Assembly: GCF_020523625.1 (NCBI RefSeq)
Contig: NZ_JAJAQH010000003.1
Span: forward strand, 283,281 to 347,280
DNA: 64,000 nucleotides
Reading direction: 5' to 3'
Source: Methylovorus menthalis
GTDB lineage: Bacteria; Pseudomonadota; Gammaproteobacteria; Burkholderiales; Methylophilaceae
Position numbers and translations under genes: made by a program. Of this stretch, positions 48,470-58,717 are shown piece by piece (positions within the stretch are counted from its first letter, which is position 1; each line of letters begins with the position of its first letter). A model generated the notes under the pieces. The model was not told the origin of the DNA, did no database searches, and worked only from the letters and a program-made list of their open reading frames with translations.

Positions 48470-49419
48470 GCACTGTTTCCTGCAAGCATGGACATGACCG
48501 CCATACGAACGGCAATGCCGTAAGTCACCTGGGGCAATATCACGGATTGTTTGCCGTCAGCGACGGCGGAGTCGATTTCCACGCCACGGTTCATGGGGCC
48601 GGGGTGCATGACAATGGCATCCGGCTTGGCGAGGGCCAGCTTTTCCGGTGTCAGGCCATAACACTTGAAATATTCCTGTGCGCTGGGCAGCAGCGCGCCA
48701 TTCATGCGTTCGTTCTGCAGGCGCAGCATCATGATCACGTCTACATCCTTCAGGCCCTCACGCATGTCGTGATACACCTGTACCCCCAGTTTTTCTACAT
48801 GCTGGGGCAGCAGGGTCTTGGGGGCAATGACGCGCACTTCGGGAACGCCCAGCGTGGTCAGTGCGTGAATCTCGGAGCGGGCCACGCGCGAATGCAGCAC
48901 ATCCCCCACCAGTGCCACGCGCAGGTTGTGCATGTCTGGCTTGTAGCGGCGGATGGTAAATACATCCAGCAAGCCCTGGGTCGGGTGCGCATGGCGACCA
49001 TCGCCCGCATTGATGACGTGGATATGCGGCGCAACATGCTGCGCGATCAGGTGTGCAGCACCGGATTGCGCGTGGCGGATGACGAACATGTCGGCATGCA
49101 TGGCCGTCAGGTTGTCTATGGTGTCCAGGATGGTCTCGCCCTTGGATTGCGACGAGGTGTTAACGTTAAGGTTGATCACGTCAGCAGACAGGCGCTTGGC
49201 GGCAATCTCGAACGTCGTGCGGGTGCGGGTGCTGTTTTCGAAGAAGATGTTGCACACGGTTTTTCCCCGCAGCAGCGGCACTTTTTTAACTTCGCGCTCG
49301 GCCACGCCGACAAAGGATTCTGCGGTATCCAGAATCTGGTTGAGGATGGCGCGCGGCAGGCCTTCGGTAGACAACAGGTGTCGCAGCTTGCCATCCGGCG
49401 TAAGTTGGGGGTTAAGCAT
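48466..49419 (-). CDS. pyrB: Aspartate carbamoyltransferase catalytic subunit
   Basis: First committed step of pyrimidine synthesis: carbamoyl phosphate plus aspartate. The 317-aa protein has the carbamoyl-phosphate motif [30 protein letters not shown], and the aspartate-binding [11 protein letters not shown] near the C-terminus. Its ATG overlaps the pyrR end and its stop overlaps pyrC'. No pyrI regulatory gene is present, as expected for the class A ATCase built with PyrC'. Confidence 0.96.
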   Translation of the reverse strand: MLNPQLTPDGKLRHLLSTEGLPRAILNQILDTAESFVGVAEREVKKVPLLRGKTVCNIFFENSTRTRTTFEIAAKRLSADVINLNVNTSSQSKGETILDTIDNLTAMHADMFVIRHAQSGAAHLIAQHVAPHIHVINAGDGRHAHPTQGLLDVFTIRRYKPDMHNLRVALVGDVLHSRVARSEIHALTTLGVPEVRVIAPKTLLPQHVEKLGVQVYHDMREGLKDVDVIMMLRLQNERMNGALLPSAQEYFKCYGLTPEKLALAKPDAIVMHPGPMNRGVEIDSAVADGKQSVILPQVTYGIAVRMAVMSMLAGNSA

Positions 49420-49916
49420 CAGATGCTGTCTTTCAGTTCAAAATGGAAACGGCCGTCTTCCGATTGCAGCAGTTGCAGGTTCTGGCTTACGGGCAGTGGA
49501 ATATCGGCCGCGACGATCTGCGGCACGATGGGCAACTCGCGGCCGCCCCTGTCCACCAGCACGGCAAGGCTGATGCTGGCCGGGCGGCCGTAATCAAACA
49601 GTTCGTTCATGGCGGCGCGTATGGTGCGGCCGGTATGAAACACATCATCGATCAGGATGATGTGCTGATCCTGTACATCAAAGGGAATCTGCGATGGCTT
49701 GTTTTCTGCACGCAGCCCGCGTTGGTCAAAGTCATCCCGATAAAACGAGATATCCAGCGTTCCACGTGCTACAGGGCGGCCAAGCAGTGGCAGCAGGCGG
49801 TCTACCAGCCAGACGCCACCGCTGTGAATGCCAACCAGGGCAGTGTTGTCGGTGATGAGCGGTTTCAGCTTTTGCAGCAGCACCTCAAAGGTGGCTTCGG
49901 CGTCAGGCAGGATCAT
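49419..49916 (-). CDS. pyrR: Bifunctional pyr regulator / uracil phosphoribosyltransferase PyrR
   Basis: A 165-aa type I phosphoribosyltransferase with the PRPP loop [18 protein letters not shown]. In Bacillus it binds pyr mRNA to control attenuation; in proteobacteria its role is less clear and it may act as a transcriptional regulator or only as an enzyme. I see no obvious PyrR-binding RNA loop in the short gap before it. It leads pyrR-pyrB-pyrC' with overlapping coding ends. Confidence 0.92.
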   Translation of the reverse strand: MILPDAEATFEVLLQKLKPLITDNTALVGIHSGGVWLVDRLLPLLGRPVARGTLDISFYRDDFDQRGLRAENKPSQIPFDVQDQHIILIDDVFHTGRTIRAAMNELFDYGRPASISLAVLVDRGGRELPIVPQIVAADIPLPVSQNLQLLQSEDGRFHFELKDSI

Positions 49917-49939
49917 GTTGATGTACTCTATTCATGATG

Positions 49940-50458
49940 TCATTGGCTCCCCGCATGCGGTTGTGAGACGGAGAGGGATGACAAGGTATCAAAGTAGGAT
50001 TGCAAGATATGCTGGGCGGCCACTTGATCCAGCATGACTTTCTGCTTGCGGCCGTATACGCCACTTTCATTCAGCGAGCTGCTGGCTTCTGCCGAGCTCA
50101 GGCGCTCGTCTATCATGACCACCGGCAAACCAAAGCGGCCATCAAGCCGTCGGGCAAATTTGCGGCAGAGCAGGCTGGTGGCATGTTCTTCGCCTTCAAG
50201 CGACAGCGGCAGGCCGACAATCAGCACGGTAGGGCGCCACTCGTTGATCAGGGCGGTAATGGCTGCAAATCGCACATCATTGGCTTCACTCTCAATGGTG
50301 GTGAGCGGGTGGGCAATGCCCAGCAGGTGTTCCCCTACGGCCACGCCTATGCGTTTTTCGCCAAAGTCAAAAGCCAGAGCCGTTCCCTCTGAGGTGAGCA
50401 GCAATTGCTTGGCGGGATCGTTGTTGATGGTGTTGAGGCGAGGGGCGGCGGTCTGCAT
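49940..50458 (-). CDS. ruvX: Holliday-junction resolvase-like protein YqgF/RuvX
   Basis: A 172-aa RNase H-fold protein. ALAFDFGEKRIGVAVGE carries the first catalytic Asp, PTVLIVGLPLSLEGEE the second block, and MIDERLSSAEA the third acidic site. The family acts in 16S rRNA 5'-end maturation and maybe in recombination. The ATG at 50458 gives about 25 residues before the usual start, so the true start may be further in. It follows yqgE, the usual neighbour, by 32 bases. Confidence 0.92.
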   Translation of the reverse strand: MQTAAPRLNTINNDPAKQLLLTSEGTALAFDFGEKRIGVAVGEHLLGIAHPLTTIESEANDVRFAAITALINEWRPTVLIVGLPLSLEGEEHATSLLCRKFARRLDGRFGLPVVMIDERLSSAEASSSLNESGVYGRKQKVMLDQVAAQHILQSYFDTLSSLSVSQPHAGSQ

Positions 50459-50490
50459 GCGCTCAGGCAGGAAGGAGTGTGTGGGACATA

Positions 50491-51051
50491 TCAGGCATGC
50501 CCGGCCTCTTCCGAAAGCTTGGCAAAATCGAGCCCCAGCAGCTGCATGGCGGCTGTCAGCTTGTTTTCACTTGGCAGGTCAAACAATACGGTGTCGTCAG
50601 CGGGTACGGATAACCAGGCGTTCTGCGCCATTTCCTGTTCCAGTTGCCCGGCAGCCCAGCCTGAATAGCCAAGTGAGATGAAGATTTTCTCTGGCCCTGT
50701 GCCATTGGCGACGGCTTCCAGCACATCTTTTGAGGTGGTGAGCGTGGTTTTGCCATTGATGGAGATGCTGGACTGCCACTCACCTGGCGGCTGGTGCAGC
50801 ACAAATCCGCGATCTATCTGTACCGGGCCGCCGAAGTGCACGGCGCTGGCCGCCATTGCAGCATCGTCCAGCGACAGGTTGATCTGGCTAAAGAGCTCCT
50901 GCAGCGTCATCTCTGTTGGACGGTTGATCACGATACCCAGCGCACCATCTGCATTGTGCTCGCAAATATACGTGACCGACTTGGCAAAATTCGGGTCGGC
51001 CATGGCAGGCATGGCGATCAGAAAGTGATTGGTAAGATTGACGTTTTCCAC
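50491..51051 (-). CDS. YqgE/AlgH family protein (UPF0301)
   Basis: A 186-aa cytoplasmic protein: [38 protein letters not shown] (given in part) is the family opening, and [16 protein letters not shown] follows. AlgH was once linked with alginate control in Pseudomonas, but its function is not known. The start is GTG at 51051 with GGA a few bases upstream. It lies between ribBX and ruvX in the same-strand run. Confidence 0.9.
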   Translation of the reverse strand: MENVNLTNHFLIAMPAMADPNFAKSVTYICEHNADGALGIVINRPTEMTLQELFSQINLSLDDAAMAASAVHFGGPVQIDRGFVLHQPPGEWQSSISINGKTTLTTSKDVLEAVANGTGPEKIFISLGYSGWAAGQLEQEMAQNAWLSVPADDTVLFDLPSENKLTAAMQLLGLDFAKLSEEAGHA

Positions 51052-51073
51052 GGTTCCAATTATCGCATAAATA

Positions 51074-52165
51074 TTAGGTCGGGGAAGCTTCCAGATAGCC
51101 GACGACTTCCAGCCCGAACCCGGTCATGCTCGGCATTTTGCGCGGGGCTGCCATCAGCCGCATTTTGCGCACGCCAAGGTCGAGCAGGATTTGCGAACCT
51201 ATGCCGTAATTCCGCAGATCCTGCTTGTGCCGGATGGATTGATCCGCACGCTGGATGCGATCCACCAGATCGCTGCCTTGTTCGTTACCGCGCAGCAGAA
51301 TCATCACGCCACACTCCGCCTGGCTGATGGTCTCCATGGCTTTGAGCGTATTCCAGGAGTGGGAGCAACTTGAACTGTCCAGCAGATCGAATACTGACAG
51401 CGGCTCGTGGACGCGCACCAGCACTTCCTTCGACTCATCCGGAGTGCCTTTGGTTAGCGCCAGATGGGTCTGGTCGTTGATACGGTCAGTGTAGGCAATC
51501 AGTTGCATGGGGCCGTATGGCGTTTGTACGGTGCGTTCAGCACTGCGCTGTACCAAGCTTTCGGTCTGGCTGCGGTAGTGAATCAGGTCGGCGATGGTGC
51601 CGATCTTAAGCTTGTGCTCGCGCGCGAACTCAATCAGGTCAGGCAAGCGGGCCATGCTGCCGTCATCCTTGAGGATTTCGCAGATGACGCCTGCTGGCTC
51701 CAGGCCTGCCAGAGCGGCAAGGTCACAACCCGCTTCGGTGTGCCCGGCGCGGACCAGTACGCCCCCGTTTTCTGCCGTGAGCGGGAAGATATGGCCGGGG
51801 CTGACAATGTCGGCCGGGCTGGCATTGCGGGCAACGGCAGCCTGCACTGTGCGTGCGCGGTCTGCAGCCGAAATGCCTGTGGTGACGCCTTCGGCGGCTT
51901 CAATCGAAACTGTAAATGCCGTGCCAAGGGGCGCGCCATTTTTCTGCACCATGGGCGGCAGGGCCAGTTGCTGGCAGCGGTCTTCGGTCAGCGTCAGGCA
52001 GATCAGGCCGCGACCATGCTTGGCCATGAAGTTGATATGCTCTGGCGTGGTGAATTGCGCCGCGAGTACCAGGTCCCCTTCATTTTCCCGGTCCTCTTCG
52101 TCCACCAGGATGACCATGTGGCCCTGGCGGATTTCCTCAATAATGTCTTTGGTCGGGCTGATCAC
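51074..52165 (-). CDS. ribB: 3,4-dihydroxy-2-butanone-4-phosphate synthase with degenerate GTP-cyclohydrolase half (RibBX)
   Basis: The N-terminal domain (about 1-200) is an intact Rib[11 protein letters not shown] (22-31), HGRGLICL and [16 protein letters not shown]. It makes the four-carbon unit of riboflavin from ribulose-5-phosphate. The C-terminal half resembles GTP cyclohydrolase II but lacks the zinc cysteines: [10 protein letters not shown] stands where RVHSECLTGD is expected, and SSCSHSW in place of LRCDCG. This is the RibBX type. The GTG at 52165 has AGGAG 7 bases upstream and overlaps the ribE stop (GTGA). A separate RibA must exist. Confidence 0.9.
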   Translation of the reverse strand: MISPTKDIIEEIRQGHMVILVDEEDRENEGDLVLAAQFTTPEHINFMAKHGRGLICLTLTEDRCQQLALPPMVQKNGAPLGTAFTVSIEAAEGVTTGISAADRARTVQAAVARNASPADIVSPGHIFPLTAENGGVLVRAGHTEAGCDLAALAGLEPAGVICEILKDDGSMARLPDLIEFAREHKLKIGTIADLIHYRSQTESLVQRSAERTVQTPYGPMQLIAYTDRINDQTHLALTKGTPDESKEVLVRVHEPLSVFDLLDSSSCSHSWNTLKAMETISQAECGVMILLRGNEQGSDLVDRIQRADQSIRHKQDLRNYGIGSQILLDLGVRKMRLMAAPRKMPSMTGFGLEVVGYLEASPT

Positions 52166-52767
52166 GCACTTTCTCCTTCGGTTTTCCATTGCGCCATGCG
52201 CTCTACATAACGGGCGATCATGTCGACCTCCAGGTTTACCCGGCTGCCCACGCCCAAACTCTTGAGCGCCGTGACTTCTATCGTATGGGGAATCAGGTTC
52301 ACACTGAACACATCACCATCCACATGGTTGACGGTGAGGCTGACGCCATCAATGGTGATGGAACCCTTGATGGCGATATAGCGCGAAATGGCATGTGGCG
52401 TGCGCACGGCCAGCAGCATGCAATCTCCCGCAGGCTCAAATCGCACGACTTGGCCTACGCCATCCACATGGCCACTGACGATATGGCCGCCCAGACGGTC
52501 GGAAAAGCGCAAGGCTTTTTCCAGATTAACCGCGCGTACATTGTCGAGACCAACGGTGCAGTTAAGGGTTTCGCGCGAAACGTGCGCCTGAAAGTGGCTG
52601 GGGCTCAGGCTGACGGCGGTGAGACACACGCCATTGACGCAAATGCTGTCGCCGATGGCGACATCGCCAAGATTCAGCGCGGCTGCATCTATCGTCAGCT
52701 TGACGTCGGTGCCGAGGGTGTCGACTTTTTCGATACGGCCTACCGCTTGGATGATTCCGGTAAACAT
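52162..52767 (-). CDS. ribE: Riboflavin synthase alpha subunit
   Basis: A 201-aa protein made of two lumazine-binding repeats: MFTGIIQAVGRIEKV at the start and SGHVDGVGQVVRFEPAG at the second repeat. It joins two lumazines to make riboflavin. The ATG at 52767 matches the invariant MFTGI opening; a longer reading at 52857 does not. I looked for an FMN riboswitch in the 144 bases upstream and did not see its conserved core. First gene of the run ribE-ribBX-yqgE-ruvX-pyrRBC'. Confidence 0.94.
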   Translation of the reverse strand: MFTGIIQAVGRIEKVDTLGTDVKLTIDAAALNLGDVAIGDSICVNGVCLTAVSLSPSHFQAHVSRETLNCTVGLDNVRAVNLEKALRFSDRLGGHIVSGHVDGVGQVVRFEPAGDCMLLAVRTPHAISRYIAIKGSITIDGVSLTVNHVDGDVFSVNLIPHTIEVTALKSLGVGSRVNLEVDMIARYVERMAQWKTEGESA

Positions 52768-52897
52768 GAGGGTATATACGCTCCAGGATGTAATGGTGTG
52801 CTGTGCTCGCGAGTGTGCTTGAGCCTGCTGGCCGAGCCACGCTTCGGTGCTTGTCACAGCCTTGCATAATTTTAGCAGAATGGCGCCTGTTCCCTGC

Positions 52898-52903
52898 TAG
52901 AAT
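52898..52903 (+). promoter_or_regulatory. Possible -10 element of the lol operon
   Basis: TAGAAT lies 9 bases before the lolC ATG, so the transcript would have almost no leader. A -35 box is not evident at the normal distance. Confidence 0.3.
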
Positions 52904-52911
52904 TCGGCGCT

Positions 52912-54180
52912 ATGGCTATTAAATTCACTACATTGCCGTACGAAATTTTCGTCGGATTACGTTATACACGCGCCAAGCGTCGCAATCATTTCATCTCCTT
53001 CATTTCCATGACCAGCATGATAGGTATCGGCCTCGGTGTGGCTGCGCTGATTATCGTGCTGTCTGTCATGAATGGTTTTCAGGAGGAGTTGCGCACTCGC
53101 ATTCTGGGGGTGGCTTCGCACATGCAGATCAGCGGCGTCGATAACAAGCTGGCCGACTGGCCCATCCTTGCCAAAGAGGTGGAGCATGGGCCACATGTGC
53201 AGGCCGTGGCACCTTATATCATGGCGCAGGGCATGCTTTCTTATGGGCAGTCGGTGCAGGGGGCGATTGTGCGTGGCGTGCTGCCGGTGGATGAAGACCG
53301 CGTGGCGGACCTGGGGCGCCATATGCGCGCCGGCAAGCTCACAGACCTCAAGGAGGGCGAATTCGGTATTGTGCTCGGTGCCGAGTTGGCGCAGTCGCTA
53401 GGGGTGATACTTGGCGACAAGGTGGTGGTGCTGGCGCCGCAGGGGCAATTTACGCCCACGGGTATCGTGCCGCGTATCAAACAGTTTCGCGTGGTGGGCA
53501 TTTTTCAGATCGGCATGTACGAATACGATGCTGGCCTCGCCTTGATCCATATGGCGGATGCCGCCAAGCTTTATCGCATGGGCACGGATGTATCCGGTGT
53601 CAGGCTGAAACTGGATGACCTGTTCGCTGCCCCGCGCGTTACCACGGCACTGGTGGCGCAGTTGCAAGGCAAGGGTAACTATTACATCAGCGACTGGACC
53701 GAGCAGCATGCCAATTTCTTCCGCGCCGTACAGATGGAAAAACGCGTCATGTTCATTATCCTGGCGCTGATTGTCGCGGTGGCGGCCTTTAATATCGTTT
53801 CCACGTTGGTGATGGCCGTGACCGACAAGCGGGCGGATATTGCCATCATGCGCACCTTTGGCGCCAGCCCCTCCAGCATCATGCAGATATTCATCGTGCA
53901 GGGCGCGCTGATTGGCGTGATCGGCACAGTCTTTGGGGCGATTTTTGGTGTGGTGATTGCGCTGAATATTGAAACCATTGTGCCGTTTATCGAACGCAGT
54001 CTGGGTATCCAGTTTTTGGCCAAGGACGTGTATTACATCAGTGAGCTGCCATCACATCTGCTGTGGGGCGATGTCGCGGTGATTACCGTCATGTCTTTTG
54101 TATTAAGCCTGCTGGCCACGCTTTATCCAAGCTGGCGCGCGGCGCGCATTAACCCGGCGGAGGCCCTGCGCTATGAGTAA
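52912..54180 (+). CDS. lolC: Lipoprotein-release permease LolC/LolE (possibly LolF)
   Basis: A 422-aa inner-membrane protein with one N-terminal membrane helix (about 25-50), a large periplasmic domain, and three C-terminal helices (about 275-400). The opening [32 protein letters not shown] is the LolC/E signature. With LolD it extracts lipoproteins and passes them to LolA. Only one such permease gene is here, so the complex may be a homodimer as in LolDF systems. It overlaps lolD by 8 bases. Confidence 0.9.
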   Translation: MAIKFTTLPYEIFVGLRYTRAKRRNHFISFISMTSMIGIGLGVAALIIVLSVMNGFQEELRTRILGVASHMQISGVDNKLADWPILAKEVEHGPHVQAVAPYIMAQGMLSYGQSVQGAIVRGVLPVDEDRVADLGRHMRAGKLTDLKEGEFGIVLGAELAQSLGVILGDKVVVLAPQGQFTPTGIVPRIKQFRVVGIFQIGMYEYDAGLALIHMADAAKLYRMGTDVSGVRLKLDDLFAAPRVTTALVAQLQGKGNYYISDWTEQHANFFRAVQMEKRVMFIILALIVAVAAFNIVSTLVMAVTDKRADIAIMRTFGASPSSIMQIFIVQGALIGVIGTVFGAIFGVVIALNIETIVPFIERSLGIQFLAKDVYYISELPSHLLWGDVAVITVMSFVLSLLATLYPSWRAARINPAEALRYE

Positions 54181-54877
54181 TGAAGTGATTGCATGTAGCG
54201 CCTTGCGCAAAACCTACGCTGGACTGGATGTGGCAGTGCTGAACGGTATTGACCTGCATGTGGCGCAAGGCGAGCAGGTGGCGATTGTCGGCACATCTGG
54301 CTCGGGCAAGAGCACGCTGTTGCATTTGCTCGGTGGTCTGGACGCTGCAAGTGCTGGCGAAGTGCGGGTGATGGGCGAAAAACTGGCGGACCTTAGCGAA
54401 GCGCGCCGGGGTGAGTTGCGTAATCATGCTTTGGGCTTTGTTTACCAGTTTCACCATTTGCTGCCGGAATTTACTGCGCTGGAAAACGTCGCCATGCCTT
54501 TGTTTATACGCCGCATGCCACGGGCAGAAGCCCTGGACGCGGCTGCCGAAACGCTTACTCAAGTGGGGCTGGCACATCGTCTGGAGCATATGCCGGGCGA
54601 ACTGTCCGGCGGCGAACGGCAACGCGCCGCGGTAGCACGGGCGCTGGTGACCAATCCGCGTTGCATACTGGCGGATGAGCCGACGGGCAATCTAGACCGA
54701 CACACGGCCAATGCGGTGTTTGATCTGTTGCTGGAGCTGAATGCGCGGCAGGGCGTCAGCCTGGTAGTGGTGACGCACGATCTGGAGCTGGCCGCCAAGA
54801 TGCAGCGCCAATATCGCTTGCAGGATGGTCAGCTGATCAGCACGGGTGCTGATCATTCCTCGTCTGTTAGCGCTTGA
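54173..54877 (+). CDS. lolD: Lipoprotein-release ATP-binding protein LolD
   Basis: A 234-aa ABC ATPase. Walker [10 protein letters not shown] (about 41-49), the Q-loop region [23 protein letters not shown] with the LolD signature, [15 protein letters not shown] and Walker [13 protein letters not shown] are all intact. It forms the motor of the Lol transporter. It begins inside lolC and is followed 11 bases later by comEC. Confidence 0.96.
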   Translation: MSNEVIACSALRKTYAGLDVAVLNGIDLHVAQGEQVAIVGTSGSGKSTLLHLLGGLDAASAGEVRVMGEKLADLSEARRGELRNHALGFVYQFHHLLPEFTALENVAMPLFIRRMPRAEALDAAAETLTQVGLAHRLEHMPGELSGGERQRAAVARALVTNPRCILADEPTGNLDRHTANAVFDLLLELNARQGVSLVVVTHDLELAAKMQRQYRLQDGQLISTGADHSSSVSA

Positions 54878-54888
54878 TCTGACCTGAC

Positions 54889-57270
54889 GTGATTACCCTG
54901 GCGCTCGCGTTCACTGCTGGCGCCTGGGTACTGCAACAACTCCCTTCTCTCCCTGTACTTTGGCCGGTCGGCCTTTTACTTATATTTCTGATGGGTGCTT
55001 GCTGGTTTTTGCCAGCCCATATTCGGCGGTTGTTCCTGTGCTTGCTAGCCGCCGTGTGCGGCTTTGTCTGGGCAGCATGGTTGGCGCAGGCGCGGCTGGC
55101 CGATGCCTTGTCTCCGGAATGGGAGGGCCGTGATATTACGGTGGTGGGGGTGGTGGCTGGCTTGCCCGAGCAGCGCGAACGTGGCTTGAGCTTCGCGTTT
55201 GATGTTGAGAAGGTATTGACGCCAACAGCCAGGGTGCCACATCGCATCTCCCTTAATCTTTATCGAAACAATGTCTTTGCCTCCCGGGATTCGGGAACGG
55301 GAGGGGATGCCTCGCCTGTGACGAAGCATCCCTCGACACCGCAAATACACGCCGGTGAGCGCTGGCAATTAACTGTCAGGCTCAAGCGCCCGCATGGCAG
55401 TGTGAATCCGCATGGGTTTGATTTTGAACGCTGGGCGTTGGAGAACGATTTGCAGGCGTTCGGCTATGTCCGCACAGGCAGCGAATATCGGCGCTTGGCC
55501 GACATGGTATGGCGCCCGGCGTATGTGGTGGAGCGGGTCCGGGAGCGCTTGAATGCGCGCATAACCTATGTGTTGCCTGGCGAACCAGCCATGCCTCTGC
55601 TGCAGGCATTGGTCACTGGCGATGATAGTGGCATTGCTGCAAAAGACTGGGATGTCTTTTTGCGCAGCGGGATAAATCATCTGATCAGTATTTCCGGCTT
55701 GCATATCACCATGCTGGCAAGTCTGGCGTATTGGGCCGTGTATGCCGGCTGGCGCCGCAGTTACCGGCTGAATCTGTTGCTGCCTGCGCGCAAGGCGGGG
55801 GTGCTGCTGGGCTGGCTCCTGGCATTGCTTTACTCGCTGGTGGCCGGGTTTTCGGTGCCTACCCAGCGCACCTTATATATGTTGAGTGTATTTGCCATTG
55901 CCTTGTGGCTGGGGCGACGGTTTGGCATAGCCTGCGTACTCGCGTGTGCCTTGCTGGCGGTCGTGCTGATGGACCCCTGGGCGACCATGGCGCCGGGCTT
56001 CTGGTTGTCATTCGGTGCGGTAGCGGTCATGGCGTTTGCCGGGGCGTATCGTATCGGCATGCTGGCCAAATGGCGTCAGGCGGTGCATGCCCAGTGGGCA
56101 GTGACGCTGGGCTTGTTGCCTTTATTGCTATTGCTGTTTCAGCAAGTGTCGCTGGTCTCGCCGCTGGCGAATGCCATCGCCATCCCGGTTGTTAGTCTGG
56201 GGGTAGTGCCCCTGGCTCTGGCCGGTACCTTGCTGCCGATCGATAGTCTGCTTTGGCTGGCGCATGCCTTGATGCAGTTTGTTACCCAGGCTATGCATTG
56301 GCTCGCCGTATCACCCTGGGCGGTATGGCAGCAGCAGGCGCCGCCTGCATGGTCGCTATTGCCAGCGATGGCAGGTATCGCTTGGATGTTGTTGCCGCGT
56401 GGATTTCCCTTGCGTTGGCTGGGTTGGGTGGGCTTATTGCCCCTGTTGCTGATCCGCCCGCTACCGCCTGCAGATGGCGCCATGCGTGTCGTTATGCTGG
56501 ATGTCGGGCAGGGCATGGCGGTGGTGGTGCGTACTGCCCGACATACCTTGCTTTACGATACCGGGCCGCGTTACTCGGCCGAGAGCGATGCTGGTCGGCG
56601 CGTCATACTGCCTTATTTGCGAGGAGAGGGCATTGCCCGGCTGGATGGCTTGGTCGTCAGCCACAACGATAATGATCATAGCGGGGGCATGGTGACCGTG
56701 GCGGATACCTTGGCGCCGCAATGGATGCTGAGCTCATTGCCTGCCGATGTGGTTCCGCGTCAAGTCACGCAGCATCGAGCCTGTCAGGCAGGCCAGCGCT
56801 GGCAATGGGACGGAGTGGTATTTGAAATGCTATATCCGGATTTAGCGAGCATGGCGCAGACCGATCTGCAGGATAACAACCGCAGTTGCGTATTGAAGGT
56901 AAGTAGCCGCTACGGCAGCATATTGCTGGCTGGCGATATTGAAAAAAGAGCGGAGGCTCGCCTGCTGGATAATGCAGGCAGTCGCTTGGCCGCAGACGCC
57001 TTGCTGGTGCCGCATCATGGTAGCCGCACCTCGTCTACCCCTGAGTTTGTCGCGGCCGTGCGCCCCGCCATTGCCTTATATGCCGTCGGCTATCGCAATC
57101 GATTCGGGCATCCCAAAGCTGAGGTGATGGCGCGCTACGAGGCGCAGGGCGTGCATGATTACCGCTCAGATCGCGATGGTGCCATCCTGCTCGACTTTTT
57201 CTCGGCGGAGGGCATCGCCGTGCACCGTTGGCGACAGCAATCCATGCGCTATTGGTATGCGCATGATTGA
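54889..57270 (+). CDS. comEC: DNA-uptake channel protein ComEC/Rec2
   Basis: A 793-aa inner-membrane protein for transport of single-stranded DNA in natural transformation. An N-terminal DUF4131 region with membrane helices (1-80), the Competence domain (from about 235, INHLISISGLHITML) with many helices, and a C-terminal metallo-beta-lactamase domain (from about 520, MLDVGQGMAVVV, SHNDNDHSGG) are present. GTG start at 54889. It is the usual neighbour of lolD in betaproteobacteria. With the pilus genes in this window it suggests competence. Confidence 0.93.
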   Translation: MITLALAFTAGAWVLQQLPSLPVLWPVGLLLIFLMGACWFLPAHIRRLFLCLLAAVCGFVWAAWLAQARLADALSPEWEGRDITVVGVVAGLPEQRERGLSFAFDVEKVLTPTARVPHRISLNLYRNNVFASRDSGTGGDASPVTKHPSTPQIHAGERWQLTVRLKRPHGSVNPHGFDFERWALENDLQAFGYVRTGSEYRRLADMVWRPAYVVERVRERLNARITYVLPGEPAMPLLQALVTGDDSGIAAKDWDVFLRSGINHLISISGLHITMLASLAYWAVYAGWRRSYRLNLLLPARKAGVLLGWLLALLYSLVAGFSVPTQRTLYMLSVFAIALWLGRRFGIACVLACALLAVVLMDPWATMAPGFWLSFGAVAVMAFAGAYRIGMLAKWRQAVHAQWAVTLGLLPLLLLLFQQVSLVSPLANAIAIPVVSLGVVPLALAGTLLPIDSLLWLAHALMQFVTQAMHWLAVSPWAVWQQQAPPAWSLLPAMAGIAWMLLPRGFPLRWLGWVGLLPLLLIRPLPPADGAMRVVMLDVGQGMAVVVRTARHTLLYDTGPRYSAESDAGRRVILPYLRGEGIARLDGLVVSHNDNDHSGGMVTVADTLAPQWMLSSLPADVVPRQVTQHRACQAGQRWQWDGVVFEMLYPDLASMAQTDLQDNNRSCVLKVSSRYGSILLAGDIEKRAEARLLDNAGSRLAADALLVPHHGSRTSSTPEFVAAVRPAIALYAVGYRNRFGHPKAEVMARYEAQGVHDYRSDRDGAILLDFFSAEGIAVHRWRQQSMRYWYAHD

Positions 57271-57464
57271 GCGCGCCTCCGCACACCGGCTGTCTCATAA
57301 GTAATACCTATCGCTTTTTTCTCCACAAATAGCCGGATTCATCGTAAAGTTTGGCTCGGTGCTGCCGAAGTATCTAAAAGACAGGGTACGCATGCATGGG
57401 GGATTAGCAGTAATGCATGGTGGCAACGAAAAAAACATACAAAATCGAGACGGAGTAGCTTGAT

Positions 57465-58550
57465 ATGACACCCTTGCGCGTTGGCATTGCAGGACTGGGC
57501 CGCATAGGCCGCGGTATTTTACGAGCGAACCACGCTGCATTAGCCGAGGGGCGTTTCGATATCAAGGTAGTGTGTGATGTGATGCCCATCGATCAGGTGG
57601 CTTATCTGCTCGCGCACGACACTACCTATGGCAAGCCGCCATTTACCCTGGATTTTCAAGGCAACGATCTGATTCTTGGCGATAAGCGTATTCGGTACGA
57701 ACGTGTTGATCGCCGCCGCCGCCCCACTGAAGACAGCTTTGCTGCCCTGCGCGAGTTTGATCTCGATGTCTTTATCGATGCGACCGGCACGGCATCCATT
57801 GCTGATCTGCGAGCTGTCATCGAGCGCAAGGTAGCGCGCAAGGTGGTGTGTACGGCCAATATTGCCGATTGTGATTTGAGCATGGTCTACGGCGTTAACC
57901 ACGAGCAATATGATCCCCAGCAACACGATATCATTGCTTCCAATACCTGTACTGGCAACGCGCTGGCGCCGGTGGCGTATGTGCTGCAAAAGCATATTGG
58001 CATTGAGTATGCCCGAGTGATTACCATACACCCGGCCCTGTCTGATCAGCGTGCACTGGATGGTTATCACCCCACTTCACATCTGGGCCGCGCCTGCGCA
58101 GCTTCCATCTTGCCGACTAGCACCAACGTTGCTGCTTCTGCCGTACTGGCCTTGCCTGAGCTTGAGGGTAAGCTGGATTCCTTGTCTTATCGAGTGCCTA
58201 CCGAGATTGTGTCTATCATCGACATGACCGCCACTCTGGCACGGGATACCTCGCGGGATGAATGTATTGAGCTGTTCGAAAAATATGCCAGGGGTGATCT
58301 GAACGGTATTGTTCAATGTGATTACGGCGCATGGGGGCATCAGCGTGCCAGCATCGATTATCTGGGCACGGAGTTTTCCGCCATCCTGCAAATGCGGCAC
58401 CTGACCGTGAGCCATGGGCGACAGCTGGGGCTGACGCTCATGCATGACAACGAGGTTGCGTACTGTTGCCGGGTACTGGATGTGCTGGGGGTGATTGATC
58501 GCGTAAAAGCAGCCAGCAAACTCAAACTGGTGGAGTCCTTGCGCGCCTGA
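57465..58550 (+). CDS. Divergent GAPDH/erythrose-4-phosphate dehydrogenase-family enzyme
   Basis: A 361-aa NAD-binding dehydrogenase. GLGRIGRGILR (10-20) binds the cofactor, and the catalytic pair is kept: Cys162 in ASNTCTGNALAP and His189 in ITIHPALSDQ. The run HPALSDQRALDGYHP and YGVNHEQ resemble E. coli Epd more than GapA, yet the Cys loop (usually SNASCTTNC) has changed. It may act on erythrose-4-phosphate for PLP synthesis, or as a side GAPDH. It is monocistronic, 194 bases after comEC, and ends at a hairpin terminator. Confidence 0.75.
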   Translation: MTPLRVGIAGLGRIGRGILRANHAALAEGRFDIKVVCDVMPIDQVAYLLAHDTTYGKPPFTLDFQGNDLILGDKRIRYERVDRRRRPTEDSFAALREFDLDVFIDATGTASIADLRAVIERKVARKVVCTANIADCDLSMVYGVNHEQYDPQQHDIIASNTCTGNALAPVAYVLQKHIGIEYARVITIHPALSDQRALDGYHPTSHLGRACAASILPTSTNVAASAVLALPELEGKLDSLSYRVPTEIVSIIDMTATLARDTSRDECIELFEKYARGDLNGIVQCDYGAWGHQRASIDYLGTEFSAILQMRHLTVSHGRQLGLTLMHDNEVAYCCRVLDVLGVIDRVKAASKLKLVESLRA

Positions 58551-58585
58551 GGATTTTTTTCTGCAGTGCCATCATGCCATTTTCA

Positions 58586-58610
58586 AAAGCCGGACACCTT
58601 GTCCGGCTTT
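58586..58610 (+). terminator. Terminator after the GAPDH-like gene
   Basis: AAAGCCGGAC and its perfect complement around ACCTT; the T run is short (TTTGTC), so strength is moderate. Confidence 0.65.
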
Positions 58611-58717
58611 GTCATTCCTGCGTTTCGCGAAGCCCAGGTCAGTTGTAAGTTTGCTTGCTGAAAACCGGCTCGCACGCTAAAGTATTGCCACTTTTGATCA
58701 TCCTTTGGAGCCTCACT

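Noticed and set aside
49917..49939. PyrR-binding attenuator before pyrR
   Set aside because: The gap to ruvX is only 23 bases with no anti-antiterminator-like stem; regulation must lie further upstream or be of another sort.
52768..52911. FMN riboswitch before ribE
   Set aside because: The conserved AGGGG...GGTGAAATTCC core is not found and the gap to lolC is only 144 bases.
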